This document shows positions 1 through 7,942 of a stretch of 35,903 nucleotides of DNA, piece after piece. Both the position numbers and the translations under genes were made by a program. Every line of letters starts with the position of its first letter. Within the stretch, counting starts at the first letter, position 1. Source of the DNA: an uncultured Acidobacteriaceae bacterium (GTDB taxonomy: Bacteria; Acidobacteriota; Terriglobia; Terriglobales; Acidobacteriaceae); contig CAIVDV010000060.1 in NCBI GenBank assembly GCA_903904755.1, positions 1-35,903 on the forward strand. The letters are read 5' to 3'. The notes beneath the pieces were generated by a model. That model saw nothing but the letters and a program-made list of their open reading frames with translations, was not told the DNA's origin and ran no database searches.

Positions 1-359
1 CTGTCATGTGAAAGGCCTCTGTCTGGGTGTAAAAACTACTTCTAGACAAAGCAGTTATGACACACATTCGAAGGCCTTTCCAGCTTTTTTTGAATATTTC
101 TATATCTCGATACTGACGCTATGGTGAGAAATGCGGGCTAACCCTCACGGGAGGCGTCGGGATTCCCGCCGCCTCCCCGCTAACTTGCTGACTCGCTATC
201 GCGGCGAAGCCGCAGCTAACTTGCTGCTTTTGTTCCTTCCCCCTTGAATCCCCGCCCATTCCCTGCGACACTTTCCCTCATCACCTCGCACAGCCGGGCC
301 AACCCCCGTCTGCCCGCTTCCCCCAATCTGTGCCAAATCCTGACCCTGAGGCTGCCACA
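1..359. other. Non-coding leader with inverted and direct repeats
   Basis: No convincing gene is seen here. The first 120 bases are much richer in A and T than the rest of the window, which suits a promoter or terminator region. An inverted repeat pairs GAAAGGCCT (10-18) with AGGCCTTTC (72-80), and a T-run follows at 85-91. GGGAGGCG (149-156) pairs with CGCCTCCC (170-177) around an inner GGG/CCC stem. The 12-mer GCTAACTTGCTG occurs at 179-190 and again at 215-226, flanking a small GCGGC-GAA-GCCGC hairpin. One plus-strand frame stays open from base 2 to about 126, but its composition does not look coding. No clear -35/-10 pair was found for the gene starting at 360. Confidence 0.5.
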
Positions 360-3300
360 ATGAGTTTGCCCCTTCCGTCCCTCCGTCGCCGTACACCCTT
401 CCTCCTCCTCCTGGCAGTCCTCCTCCCCGCCCTCCTTCCCGCCCAGCAGCCCGTCCCACCCTCGCTCTACAACGGCCTCAGCTATCGCCTCATCGGCCCC
501 TTCCGTGGCGGCCGCTCCGTCGCTGTCACCGGCATCGCGGGTGACGGCGCCACCTTCTACTTCGGCTCCGTCGACGGCGGCATCTGGAAGACCACGAACG
601 CCGGCGTCACCTGGACCCCCCTCTTCGACGGCCAGCCCGTCGCCTCCATCGGCGCGCTCGCTATCGCTCCCTCCAATCCCAAAATCCTCTACGCCGGCAC
701 CGGCGAGTCCGACATCCGCTCCAACCTCGCCTCCGGCAACGGCGTCTACCGCTCCTCCGACGGCGGCGCCACCTGGACCCACCTCGGCCTCGACGACACC
801 CGCCAGATCTCCAAAATCGTCGTCGACTCCACCAATCCCAATACCGTCTACGCCGGCGCACTCGGCCACGCTTACGGCCCCAACCCCGACCGCGGCGTCT
901 ACAAGTCCACCGACGGCGGCGCAACCTGGACCCAGGTTCTCTTCAAAGGCCCGGACCTCGGGGTCGCCGATCTCGCCATCGCCGCCGCCAAGCCCAGCAC
1001 CCTCTTCGCTTCGCTCTGGAACGCCCACCGTCCGCCGTGGTCCGTCTACGGCCCCCTGCTCGGCTCCGGTTCCGGCCTCTATCGCTCCACCGACTCCGGC
1101 GCAACCTGGCAGCCCGTCACCGGCAACGGTCTGCCCACCGGCCAGTGGGGACGCTCCGGCGTCGCCGTCTCTCCCGATGGCCAAACCGTCTACGCCCTCA
1201 TCGAAGCCGCCAAATCCGGCCTCTACGTCTCCCACGACGGCGGCAATACCTGGGCCCTCGCCAACTCCGACCCCCGCCTCACCAGCCGCGCCTGGTACTT
1301 CTCCCGCATCACCGTTGACCCCTCTGACCCAAACACCATCTACATGCCCAACGTCGCCCTCATGGGCTCCAGCGATGGTGGCAAAACCGTCTCCGTCGTT
1401 CGCGGCGCGCCCGGTGGCGACGACTACCACGAGCTCTGGGTCGACCCCTCCAACGGCTCCCGCATGATTCTCGGCACCGACCAGGGCACTTCCATCTCCC
1501 TCGACCACGGCAAAACCTGGTCCAGTTGGTACAACCAGCCCACCGCCCAGCTCTACCACGTCACCACCGACGACCGCTTTCCCTACCTCGTCTACGGTGC
1601 CCAGCAGGACTCCGGCGCGGCCCTCGTCGCCTCCCGCTCCGACCATCAGGTCATCACTCCCCGCGACTGGTCCCCCTCCGGCGGCAGCGAGTCCGGCTAC
1701 ATCGCCGTCGACCCCAAAGACCCTGACATCCTCTACCTCTCTGGCGCATACGGCACCGTAGACCGCTTCGACCGCCGCCGCGCCCTCTCCCAGAACGTCT
1801 CCCCCTGGCCCGCGCCCATCTTCGGCTCAGAGATTTCCACCCGCCGCTACCGCGACCCCTGGACGCCCCCGCTCGTCTTCTCCCCCGTAGACAAATCCGC
1901 CCTCTACATGGGCACCCAGTACGTTCTCAAGACCACTGACGGTGGCCTCCACTGGGCCGAAATCTCCCCCGACCTCACCGGCGCAACCGTCAAAGCCGCC
2001 TCCAACTCCGGCAGCATCACCGACCCCGTCTCCGCCTCCCACGGCAACACCGTCACCAGCCCCGTCGCCGCCGAATCCACCACCCCAGGCAACGCCATCG
2101 CCCGCGGCTACGGCACCCTCTCCACGGTCGCCCCCTCCTACATCCAGGCCGACCTCATCTGGGCCGGGTCAGACACCGGCATCCTCTCCCTCACTCGCGA
2201 CGGCGGCAAAACCTGGGCCAACGTCACCCCCGCCGGTCTTGCACCGTGGTCGCGCGTCTCCCTCATTGAGCCCTCCCACTTCAACCCCGCCGTCGCCTAC
2301 GCCTCCATCGAGCGCCATCGCGCCGACGACCGCACTCCGCTCATATACCGCACCTCCGACTTCGGCCACTCCTGGCAGCTCATCGCCACCGGCATCCCCG
2401 CACCCGCCTTCGTCAACGCCGTCCGCGAAGACCCCGCCCACCCCGGCCTCCTCTTCGCCGGCACCGAATTCGGCCTCTACCTCTCCTTCTCCAACGGCGA
2501 CCTCTGGCAGCCCCTCCAGCTCAACCTCCCCGTCACCAGCATCCGCGACCTCGTCATCCACGGCGACGATCTCGTCGTTGCCACCCACGGCCGATCCTTC
2601 TGGATACTCGACGACATCACCCCCCTCCGCCAGGCTGCCGAATACGCATCAGCATCCGCACCCATCCTCTACACCCCCCAGGCCACCTACCGCATCGATA
2701 ACGACGGCTTCCCCGGCACCCCGCTCCCGCCTGAGGAGCCCACCGCCGCCAATCCCCCCTCCGGCGCGCTCATTGACTATGTCCTCCCAGCCGGCGTCCA
2801 CAGCGTCGAGCTCAAGATCTACGGCGCTGGCCACAAGGTCCTCCGCCACTACTCCTCTGACTCCGAACCCGAATCCGACCACAGCACCGCGCCCATCGCC
2901 GACCGCTGGTTCCCCCCGCCACCCCACCTCTCCGCCGCTCCCGGCATGACCCGCTTCATCTGGAACCTCGCCGCCGGCTCCGCTGCGGAAACAGACTCCG
3001 ACGACCCCGATGACGGCGAAGGCGACATCCCCCATGGCCCCAAGGTCGCCCCCGGCCACTACGACCTTGAGCTTGTCGTCGACGGCAAATCCCTGCCCAC
3101 CGTCCCCCTCATCGTCTTCAAAGACCCCCGCTCCCCCGCCACCCAGGAGGAGCTCGACCAGCAGTTCACCACCGCCAGCCAGTACTTTGCTGAAACCATT
3201 GAGACCCGCCGCGCCCTGGCCGAAATCGCATCCGTCCAGCCCGCGCTCGACCACCTCCTCGCCGACGCCTCCCTCTCCGCAGCCCTCCACACCCAGGCCC

Positions 3301-3602
3301 AGTCCCTCCATGCCTCCATCGCCGCCACCCTCTCCGGCGACAAATCCCTCGGCCTCACCGCCGCCAACAGCGCCCTCACCGCGGCTCTCTCCGCCGTGGA
3401 AAGCTCTGACCGCCCCGCTCCCGCCCAGGTCCTTGAGCTTCACTCCCTCGTCAGCCCCGCCGCCACCGCCCGCGTCAAGCAGTGGCAGCAGCTCAAATCC
3501 GGCCCCATCGCCCAGCTCAACCAGCAGCTCAAGGCCGCCAGCCACCCCGCCATCGCCATTGACGAAATCGAAGAAGAGGTCGATACCGCCATTACCCGCT
3601 GA
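360..3602 (+). CDS. Exported Asp-box beta-propeller protein (VPS10/sortilin- or BNR-type)
   Basis: The 1080-residue product starts with an Arg-rich n-region and a Leu-rich hydrophobic stretch ending near LLPAQQ, a Sec signal peptide. The ATG at 360 is preferred to the in-frame GTG at 330 because GAGG lies 8 bases upstream and the signal peptide then begins at the N-terminus. The body holds about ten Asp-box motifs of the form S-x-D-x-G-x-T-W (for example SSDGGATW, STDSGATW, SHDGGNTW, TRDGGKTW), typical of BNR/sortilin-type beta-propellers. The last 300 residues have no Asp boxes and look like a beta domain followed by an Ala-rich helical region. Proteins of this type and length are common in Acidobacteriota and are often called glycosyl hydrolases, but I see no catalytic residues that prove an enzyme. 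It lies 42 bases before an Oar-like receptor in the same direction and may be co-transcribed with it. Confidence 0.85.
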   Translation: MSLPLPSLRRRTPFLLLLAVLLPALLPAQQPVPPSLYNGLSYRLIGPFRGGRSVAVTGIAGDGATFYFGSVDGGIWKTTNAGVTWTPLFDGQPVASIGALAIAPSNPKILYAGTGESDIRSNLASGNGVYRSSDGGATWTHLGLDDTRQISKIVVDSTNPNTVYAGALGHAYGPNPDRGVYKSTDGGATWTQVLFKGPDLGVADLAIAAAKPSTLFASLWNAHRPPWSVYGPLLGSGSGLYRSTDSGATWQPVTGNGLPTGQWGRSGVAVSPDGQTVYALIEAAKSGLYVSHDGGNTWALANSDPRLTSRAWYFSRITVDPSDPNTIYMPNVALMGSSDGGKTVSVVRGAPGGDDYHELWVDPSNGSRMILGTDQGTSISLDHGKTWSSWYNQPTAQLYHVTTDDRFPYLVYGAQQDSGAALVASRSDHQVITPRDWSPSGGSESGYIAVDPKDPDILYLSGAYGTVDRFDRRRALSQNVSPWPAPIFGSEISTRRYRDPWTPPLVFSPVDKSALYMGTQYVLKTTDGGLHWAEISPDLTGATVKAASNSGSITDPVSASHGNTVTSPVAAESTTPGNAIARGYGTLSTVAPSYIQADLIWAGSDTGILSLTRDGGKTWANVTPAGLAPWSRVSLIEPSHFNPAVAYASIERHRADDRTPLIYRTSDFGHSWQLIATGIPAPAFVNAVREDPAHPGLLFAGTEFGLYLSFSNGDLWQPLQLNLPVTSIRDLVIHGDDLVVATHGRSFWILDDITPLRQAAEYASASAPILYTPQATYRIDNDGFPGTPLPPEEPTAANPPSGALIDYVLPAGVHSVELKIYGAGHKVLRHYSSDSEPESDHSTAPIADRWFPPPPHLSAAPGMTRFIWNLAAGSAAETDSDDPDDGEGDIPHGPKVAPGHYDLELVVDGKSLPTVPLIVFKDPRSPATQEELDQQFTTASQYFAETIETRRALAEIASVQPALDHLLADASLSAALHTQAQSLHASIAATLSGDKSLGLTAANSALTAALSAVESSDRPAPAQVLELHSLVSPAATARVKQWQQLKSGPIAQLNQQLKAASHPAIAIDEIEEEVDTAITR

Positions 3603-3615
3603 GCGGGCTGTTTTT
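3595..3615 (+). terminator. Possible weak intrinsic terminator overlapping a stop codon
   Basis: CCCGC (3595-3599) pairs with GCGGG (3603-3607). The TGA stop codon forms the loop, and CTG-TTTTT follows. The stem is only 5 bp, so it may allow read-through into the receptor gene at 3645. Confidence 0.35.
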
Positions 3616-3644
3616 GCTCTATGCTGTCTCTTTAGGAGTCATCC

Positions 3645-6600
3645 ATGCGCCGCCTCGCCGCCCTCCTGGCCCTCGCCCTCAGCGCAACGCTAGCCTGCGC
3701 CCAAACCCCCACCGGCACCCTCCGCGGCACTGTGGCCGACCAGACCGGTGCCGTCATCGTCGGCGCGCGAGTCGAACTCCGCCAGCCCGAAACCTCCACC
3801 ACCCGCATCACCACAAGCGACTCCCTCGGGGCCTACGTCTTCCCTAACCTCACCCCCGGCGACTGGCAGCTCCGTGTGACCTCCCAGGGATTTGTCCCAA
3901 CCAGCCAATCCGTCGCTATCGCTGTCGCCTCAGTCCAGAACCTATCCGTCACCCTCAAGGTCGGCTCAGAGCAGGTCATCGACGAACTTGATGAGCCCTT
4001 TGCCCACAACCTTGCCACCCAGCGCATGGACTACGACACTCCCGTCCACCAGAGCATCGTCACCACCCAGGACCTCGCCACCCTCCCGCTCCCCGCCCGC
4101 AGCTTCGCCAACATCGCCTTCCTCGCTCCCGGCACTGAGCCCGTTGAGCCATCGGACCCAACCAAGGCCCGCATCACCGCCGTCTCCACCGGCGGCAGCT
4201 CCGGCCTCAACAACGAGCTCTCCGTCGACGGCGGCGACAACTCCGACGACTTCATCGGTGGCTTCCTCCAGAACTTCTCCCCCGATGCCATCAGCGAGTT
4301 CGCCATCCGCACCGCCCAGCAAGACGCGGACACCGGCGGCACCACCGCCGGCTCCATCGTCATCACCACCAAAGCCGGCACCAACACCCTCCACGGCTCG
4401 GCCGCCTTCTACGAGCGCGCCGCCCAGCTCAACGCCCGCTACCCCATCGAGAACCCCGCCCCCAACCCCAAGCAGCCCTTCAGCCGCCAAAACTACGTCG
4501 CCACCCTCGGCGGCCCCGTCATCCGCGAAAAGCTCTGGTACTTCGGCAGCTTTGAGGCCGTCCGCGAAAACGCCTCCATCGCTTACAGCCCCGCCAGCCT
4601 CACCCAGTTCAACGCCCTCGCCCAGCTCGCCGCAAGCGGCCTCATCCCCGGCGTCACCTCCATCCCCGTCCCCTCCACCGTTCCGGTCCCCTTCCGCGAC
4701 TTCTTTGACTCCGCCCGCATCGACTGGTCCCCCTCCGACCGCTCCCGCTGGATGCTCCGCGGCGCAACCGATAGCTACACCACCCACAACGCCCTCGTCC
4801 AGCAGGCCACCCTCCCCTCCACCGGCCTGCTCACCCACAACAACTACTTCTCCGCCGTCCTCTCAAACAGCTACACCTTCTCCCCCCGCATCCTCGGCAC
4901 CCTTGTCCTCAACGCCGGCGCGCTCCATCTCACCCAGTCCCGCAACGCCAACCTCGGCTTCGCCCTCGCCTTCCCCTTCAGCTCTACAGCGCTCACCGTC
5001 TCCGGCTTTGAGACATTCGGCGACAACCAGTTCGCCACCCCCATCACCTTCTTCCCCTCCCAGCGCGACCAGCAGAAGTACCAGCTCCGCTACGACCTTG
5101 ACATTACCCAGGGCCGCCACAGCATCCGCACCGGCATCAACCTCATCCACGAGCCCGTCCTCGGCGGCACCTTCCCCTCCAACTCTGAAACCCTCTATCA
5201 GCTTCCCCAGAACCCATCCGACTACCTCACCGCCCCCGCCCAGTTCACCGCCGACCTCGCCGCCAACGCCACCTCCACCACCCTCGGCGGCGGCTTCAGC
5301 CAGAACGTCCAGCGCCTCGCCGCCTACGCGCAGGATTCCTGGCACCTCAACCCCGCCCTCACCCTCACCTACGGCCTCCGCTACTCCGCCACCTACGGCC
5401 TGCTCACCGGCTCCGGGCGCTCCCAGGCACAGAATCCCGGCGTCCTCACCCTCCAGGCCCTCAATATCCCTCTGGTCGCTAAGCCCGCCGCCGATAATCG
5501 CGCCCAGCTCGCCCCCCGCTTCGGCTTCGCCTGGTCTCCCGGCCGCAGCCAGCGCACCGTCCTCCGCGGCGGCTTCGGCATCTTCCTCAACGACCTGGCA
5601 CAAACCGGCTGGGCCACCGCCCTCCAGGCCGTCAACACCGCCCCCGGCCCCTGCTCCGACCCCGCCGCCAACCCCACTGGCTCTGAGAACCTCGGCTGCG
5701 TCCCTGGCTCATCCGCTGGCGGCGCGGCCAGCATCATCGGCTCCGGCTACCGTACCCCCTACGCCATCCACATCACCGCCGGCATCCAGCAGGCCTTCTC
5801 CAGCCGCTGGCTCCTCACCGCCGACTACACCCACGAGCAGGGCAACCACGGATACCGCGCCTACTCCTACACCGGCGGTGTCAACCTCTTCACCCCCCTC
5901 CTCGCTGCTGACGACCCCGCCCAGGCCGATGTCGTCCCTGACGTCAACCTCTTCCGGTCCGACAATCGCTCCAGCTACAACGCCCTCATGCTCCACCTCC
6001 AGGGCGAAACCGGCCGCCTCTCCCTCGTCGCCAACTACACCTTCTCCAAAGCGCAAACCTGGGGCTGCGTCCTCGGCGAGCTCTTTGACTACGTCAACGG
6101 CGTCTGCGACCCCCTCAACGCCTTTGCCCCCGGCGACTACGGCCCCTCCGGCGAAGATGTCCGCCATCGCGCCGTCCTCGCAGCCCAGCTCCGCCTGCCC
6201 GCCGGCTTCCAGCTCTCCGGCATCTCCCAGGCAGAAAGCGCCCGCCCCTTCACCATCACCACCGCCGACAACTCCACACGCATCTCCGTCAACGGCCACC
6301 CCACAGCCCTCGACGCCTTCCGCGGAACCCCCTACCTCCAGACCGATCTCCGCGTCACCCGCCCCATCCACCTCGCCGAATCCATCCAGCTTGACCCCTT
6401 TGCCGAGTTCTTCAATCTCTTCAACCGCAACAACCCCGGCGCAAACTTCGTTACCAACGTCGCCGCGCTCAATGTCCCCGCCGACCAGGCCGCCTCCGGC
6501 AACGTCACCAGCCTCTGCGCCAACGCAGACTGCACCACCACCACCCCCATCACCAGCCTCCAGCAGCTCACCGTCCCCTCCGGTGGCCTCGGAGACTTCT

Positions 6601-6665
6601 TCGGCCCAGGCACCACCGTCGGCGCACCCTTCGCCGCCCAACTCGGCCTCCGCCTCACCTTTTAG
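3645..6665 (+). CDS. Oar-like TonB-dependent receptor with carboxypeptidase-regulatory domain
   Basis: The 1006-residue product is a predicted outer-membrane barrel. The start is supported by AGGAG (3634-3638), 6 bases before the ATG. A signal peptide (about residues 1-19, ending ACAQ) is followed by a carboxypeptidase-regulatory/Ig-like domain (about 22-105; GTLRGTVADQTGAVIVGARV is its hallmark). A plug-like region comes next (about 140-260, with LSVDGGDN and GSIVITTKAGTN), then a long barrel. The protein ends in phenylalanine (LGLRLTF), as outer-membrane barrels usually do. The architecture matches the Oar/Cna-B-type receptors that are expanded in Acidobacteriota. The ligand is unknown; no SusD-like partner or TonB/ExbB genes lie nearby. 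The Asp-box protein just upstream may be a functional partner, but this is only inferred from position. Confidence 0.9.
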   Translation: MRRLAALLALALSATLACAQTPTGTLRGTVADQTGAVIVGARVELRQPETSTTRITTSDSLGAYVFPNLTPGDWQLRVTSQGFVPTSQSVAIAVASVQNLSVTLKVGSEQVIDELDEPFAHNLATQRMDYDTPVHQSIVTTQDLATLPLPARSFANIAFLAPGTEPVEPSDPTKARITAVSTGGSSGLNNELSVDGGDNSDDFIGGFLQNFSPDAISEFAIRTAQQDADTGGTTAGSIVITTKAGTNTLHGSAAFYERAAQLNARYPIENPAPNPKQPFSRQNYVATLGGPVIREKLWYFGSFEAVRENASIAYSPASLTQFNALAQLAASGLIPGVTSIPVPSTVPVPFRDFFDSARIDWSPSDRSRWMLRGATDSYTTHNALVQQATLPSTGLLTHNNYFSAVLSNSYTFSPRILGTLVLNAGALHLTQSRNANLGFALAFPFSSTALTVSGFETFGDNQFATPITFFPSQRDQQKYQLRYDLDITQGRHSIRTGINLIHEPVLGGTFPSNSETLYQLPQNPSDYLTAPAQFTADLAANATSTTLGGGFSQNVQRLAAYAQDSWHLNPALTLTYGLRYSATYGLLTGSGRSQAQNPGVLTLQALNIPLVAKPAADNRAQLAPRFGFAWSPGRSQRTVLRGGFGIFLNDLAQTGWATALQAVNTAPGPCSDPAANPTGSENLGCVPGSSAGGAASIIGSGYRTPYAIHITAGIQQAFSSRWLLTADYTHEQGNHGYRAYSYTGGVNLFTPLLAADDPAQADVVPDVNLFRSDNRSSYNALMLHLQGETGRLSLVANYTFSKAQTWGCVLGELFDYVNGVCDPLNAFAPGDYGPSGEDVRHRAVLAAQLRLPAGFQLSGISQAESARPFTITTADNSTRISVNGHPTALDAFRGTPYLQTDLRVTRPIHLAESIQLDPFAEFFNLFNRNNPGANFVTNVAALNVPADQAASGNVTSLCANADCTTTTPITSLQQLTVPSGGLGDFFGPGTTVGAPFAAQLGLRLTF

Positions 6666-6752
6666 CCCCGCCGGCCGGGCAGCTCCCCTCCCACGCGGCC
6701 CCACCGCGCCTCTCCCGCCGCAGGTAGAATCATCTCCGTAGGAAACTCGCTG

Positions 6753-7163
6753 ATGGACTCCCCAAACCAATCCGCACCCACGGTCCAATCCGTTCGCATG
6801 GATAAATGGCTCTGGGCCGCGCGCTTCTTCAAAACCCGCGCCCTCGCCGTCAAAGCCTGCGACCTCGGCCGCATCACCTCCAACGACCACGCCGCCAAGC
6901 CCGCCCGCGATGTTCGCATCGGCGACCGCCTCACCATCCGCGTCGAGGCCGGCGATTTTGAAGTCGAAGTCCTGGGCATCAGCGAGGTCCGCGGCCCATC
7001 CGCCGTTGCCCAGGCCCTCTATCGCGAGTCCGACCAAAGCCGCGCCCGCCGCGCCCAGCTAGCCGAAGACCGTAAACTCGCCCCCCAGTTCGACCCCTTC
7101 GGCGGCGCCGGCCGCCCCTCCAAACGCAACCGCCGCGAAATCCACCGCCTCCGCGGCTACTGA
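6753..7163 (+). CDS. hslR: S4-domain RNA-binding protein, Hsp15 family
   Basis: The 136-residue protein carries an S4 RNA-binding fold at about residues 16-75. MDKWLWAARFFKTRALAVKA is the typical Hsp15 opening, followed by the G-R-I-x-x-N and V-R-I-G-D-x-L elements. The C-terminal tail is basic (PSKRNRREIHRLRGY), also as in Hsp15. E. coli Hsp15 binds stalled 50S subunits carrying nascent chains, and a similar ribosome-rescue role is likely here. AGGAA (6740-6744) lies 8 bases before the ATG. A second in-frame ATG at residue 16 would give the bare S4 core, so the first 15 residues may not be translated. The 3' end overlaps the convergent GntR gene by 7 bases. Confidence 0.85.
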   Translation: MDSPNQSAPTVQSVRMDKWLWAARFFKTRALAVKACDLGRITSNDHAAKPARDVRIGDRLTIRVEAGDFEVEVLGISEVRGPSAVAQALYRESDQSRARRAQLAEDRKLAPQFDPFGGAGRPSKRNRREIHRLRGY

Positions 7164-7573
7164 GTCTCCTTCGTCTTTTTCCCGCCCTCTTTCCCCGTCT
7201 TCAGCCGCTTCCAGTGCCGCTCCAGCGCTTCGGTCACATCCTCCAGCCCCACGCCGAGCCGTTTCGCCTCCACCACCAGCCGCTCCAGCGGCTCATCCAG
7301 CAGCTCTGCCCGCGCGCCCTTCGTCGCCTCCGGCACCGCGCACACCACCGTCCCAATCCCCGGCTTCGGCGCCAGCAGCCCTTCGGCCACCAGTTGCCCC
7401 ACCACCTTGTGGGCCGTGTTGGGATTGATCTTCAGCTCCCGGCTCAGCGCCCGCACCGACGGAAACGCCACTCCAGCCCGCAACTGTCCGCTCACAATCG
7501 CGCGCCGGGCCGCATAGGCCACCTGCTCATGCAGCGGCAACCCTGGCCGCAGCTCCACTCGAAATGGAATCAT
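7157..7573 (-). CDS. GntR-family transcriptional regulator, YtrA type
   Basis: This product of about 138 residues has an N-terminal winged helix (about residues 1-75). LHEQVAYAARRAIVSGQL and FPSVRALSRELKINPNTAHK are the family signatures, with the wing at LLAPKPGIGTVV. Only a short helical tail follows, as in the YtrA subfamily, which lacks the large effector domain of other GntR proteins. The ATG at 7573 (MIPFRVELRPG) is chosen because homology begins there. Upstream in-frame starts at 7594 and 7699 would add up to 42 residues that do not look conserved. YtrA-type genes usually head an ABC-transporter operon, but none is present; the gene is convergent with the S4 gene and divergent from the large receptor. 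An inverted repeat just upstream may be its operator. Confidence 0.85.
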   Translation of the reverse strand: MIPFRVELRPGLPLHEQVAYAARRAIVSGQLRAGVAFPSVRALSRELKINPNTAHKVVGQLVAEGLLAPKPGIGTVVCAVPEATKGARAELLDEPLERLVVEAKRLGVGLEDVTEALERHWKRLKTGKEGGKKTKETQ

Positions 7574-7942
7574 GCGTGTACCGTACCACCTCATACACCT
7601 CTCCGCAACCGGTCTTTCCACCACCGCCTCCGCGCCTCGCTCACTCTCCCAAACAATCCCGAAAACGAAACCCACCTCTACCTTTTCGGGATTTATCACA
7701 GAAAATCCTCCACTTTTTCATAGACGCCCACCACCCATCCTTGGCAGCGCGCTCCCGCAACTTCAATCCCATCAACTCTTTAAAGTAGATTCCCCGCTCC
7801 CGCCGCACCATGGCCCCAAAATTGCAGGAATGGAATCATCTGAACTCCAAGGTTCAAACTGAAGTACTTCTATTTACCGCACCTTGCTGGCCCTTCGCCC
7901 TTTGCTCTCTCAAGACAGCTAACTCAGCCACAGGAGACAACA
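7574..7942. other. Divergent intergenic region between GntR gene and second receptor
   Basis: This 369-base gap should hold promoters for the GntR gene (minus) and the receptor (plus). The stretch 7680-7800 is AT-richer than its surroundings. A perfect 10-base palindrome GAAGTACTTC lies at 7861-7870. A weak promoter-like pair for the receptor is TTCAAT and TAGATT around 7763-7792, with an 18-base spacer, but the match is poor. The short open frames here show no recognisable protein features. Confidence 0.4.
7576..7598. promoter_or_regulatory. Inverted repeat next to GntR start, possible autoregulatory operator
   Basis: GTGTA (7576-7580) and TACAC (7594-7598) form an inverted repeat with 13 bases between. 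An inner, imperfect GTAC-C-GTAC lies inside it. It sits 2 to 25 bases upstream of the chosen start codon. GntR regulators often bind such repeats in their own promoters, so autoregulation is inferred from position only. Confidence 0.3.

Noticed and set aside
2-126. C-terminal end of a gene entering from the left edge
   Set aside because: One plus frame is open for 41 codons, but the stretch is AT-rich, unlike all genes here, and the peptide has no recognisable feature.
216-1646. Long minus-strand open frame of 476 codons opposite the Asp-box gene
   Set aside because: It is rich in Gly, Val, Ala, Asp and Glu without motifs, as expected from antisense reading of a C-rich gene. The plus-strand protein has clear repeats and a signal peptide.
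3892-6741. 949-codon plus-strand frame overlapping the first receptor
   Set aside because: It is made mostly of Ser, Pro, Thr and Ala, the signature of an out-of-frame reading of C-ending codons; the receptor frame has recognisable domains.
7574-7942. Small plus-strand open frames of 74-96 codons before the second receptor
   Set aside because: No ribosome binding sites or plausible composition; they overlap the regulator gene's upstream region and look like chance frames.
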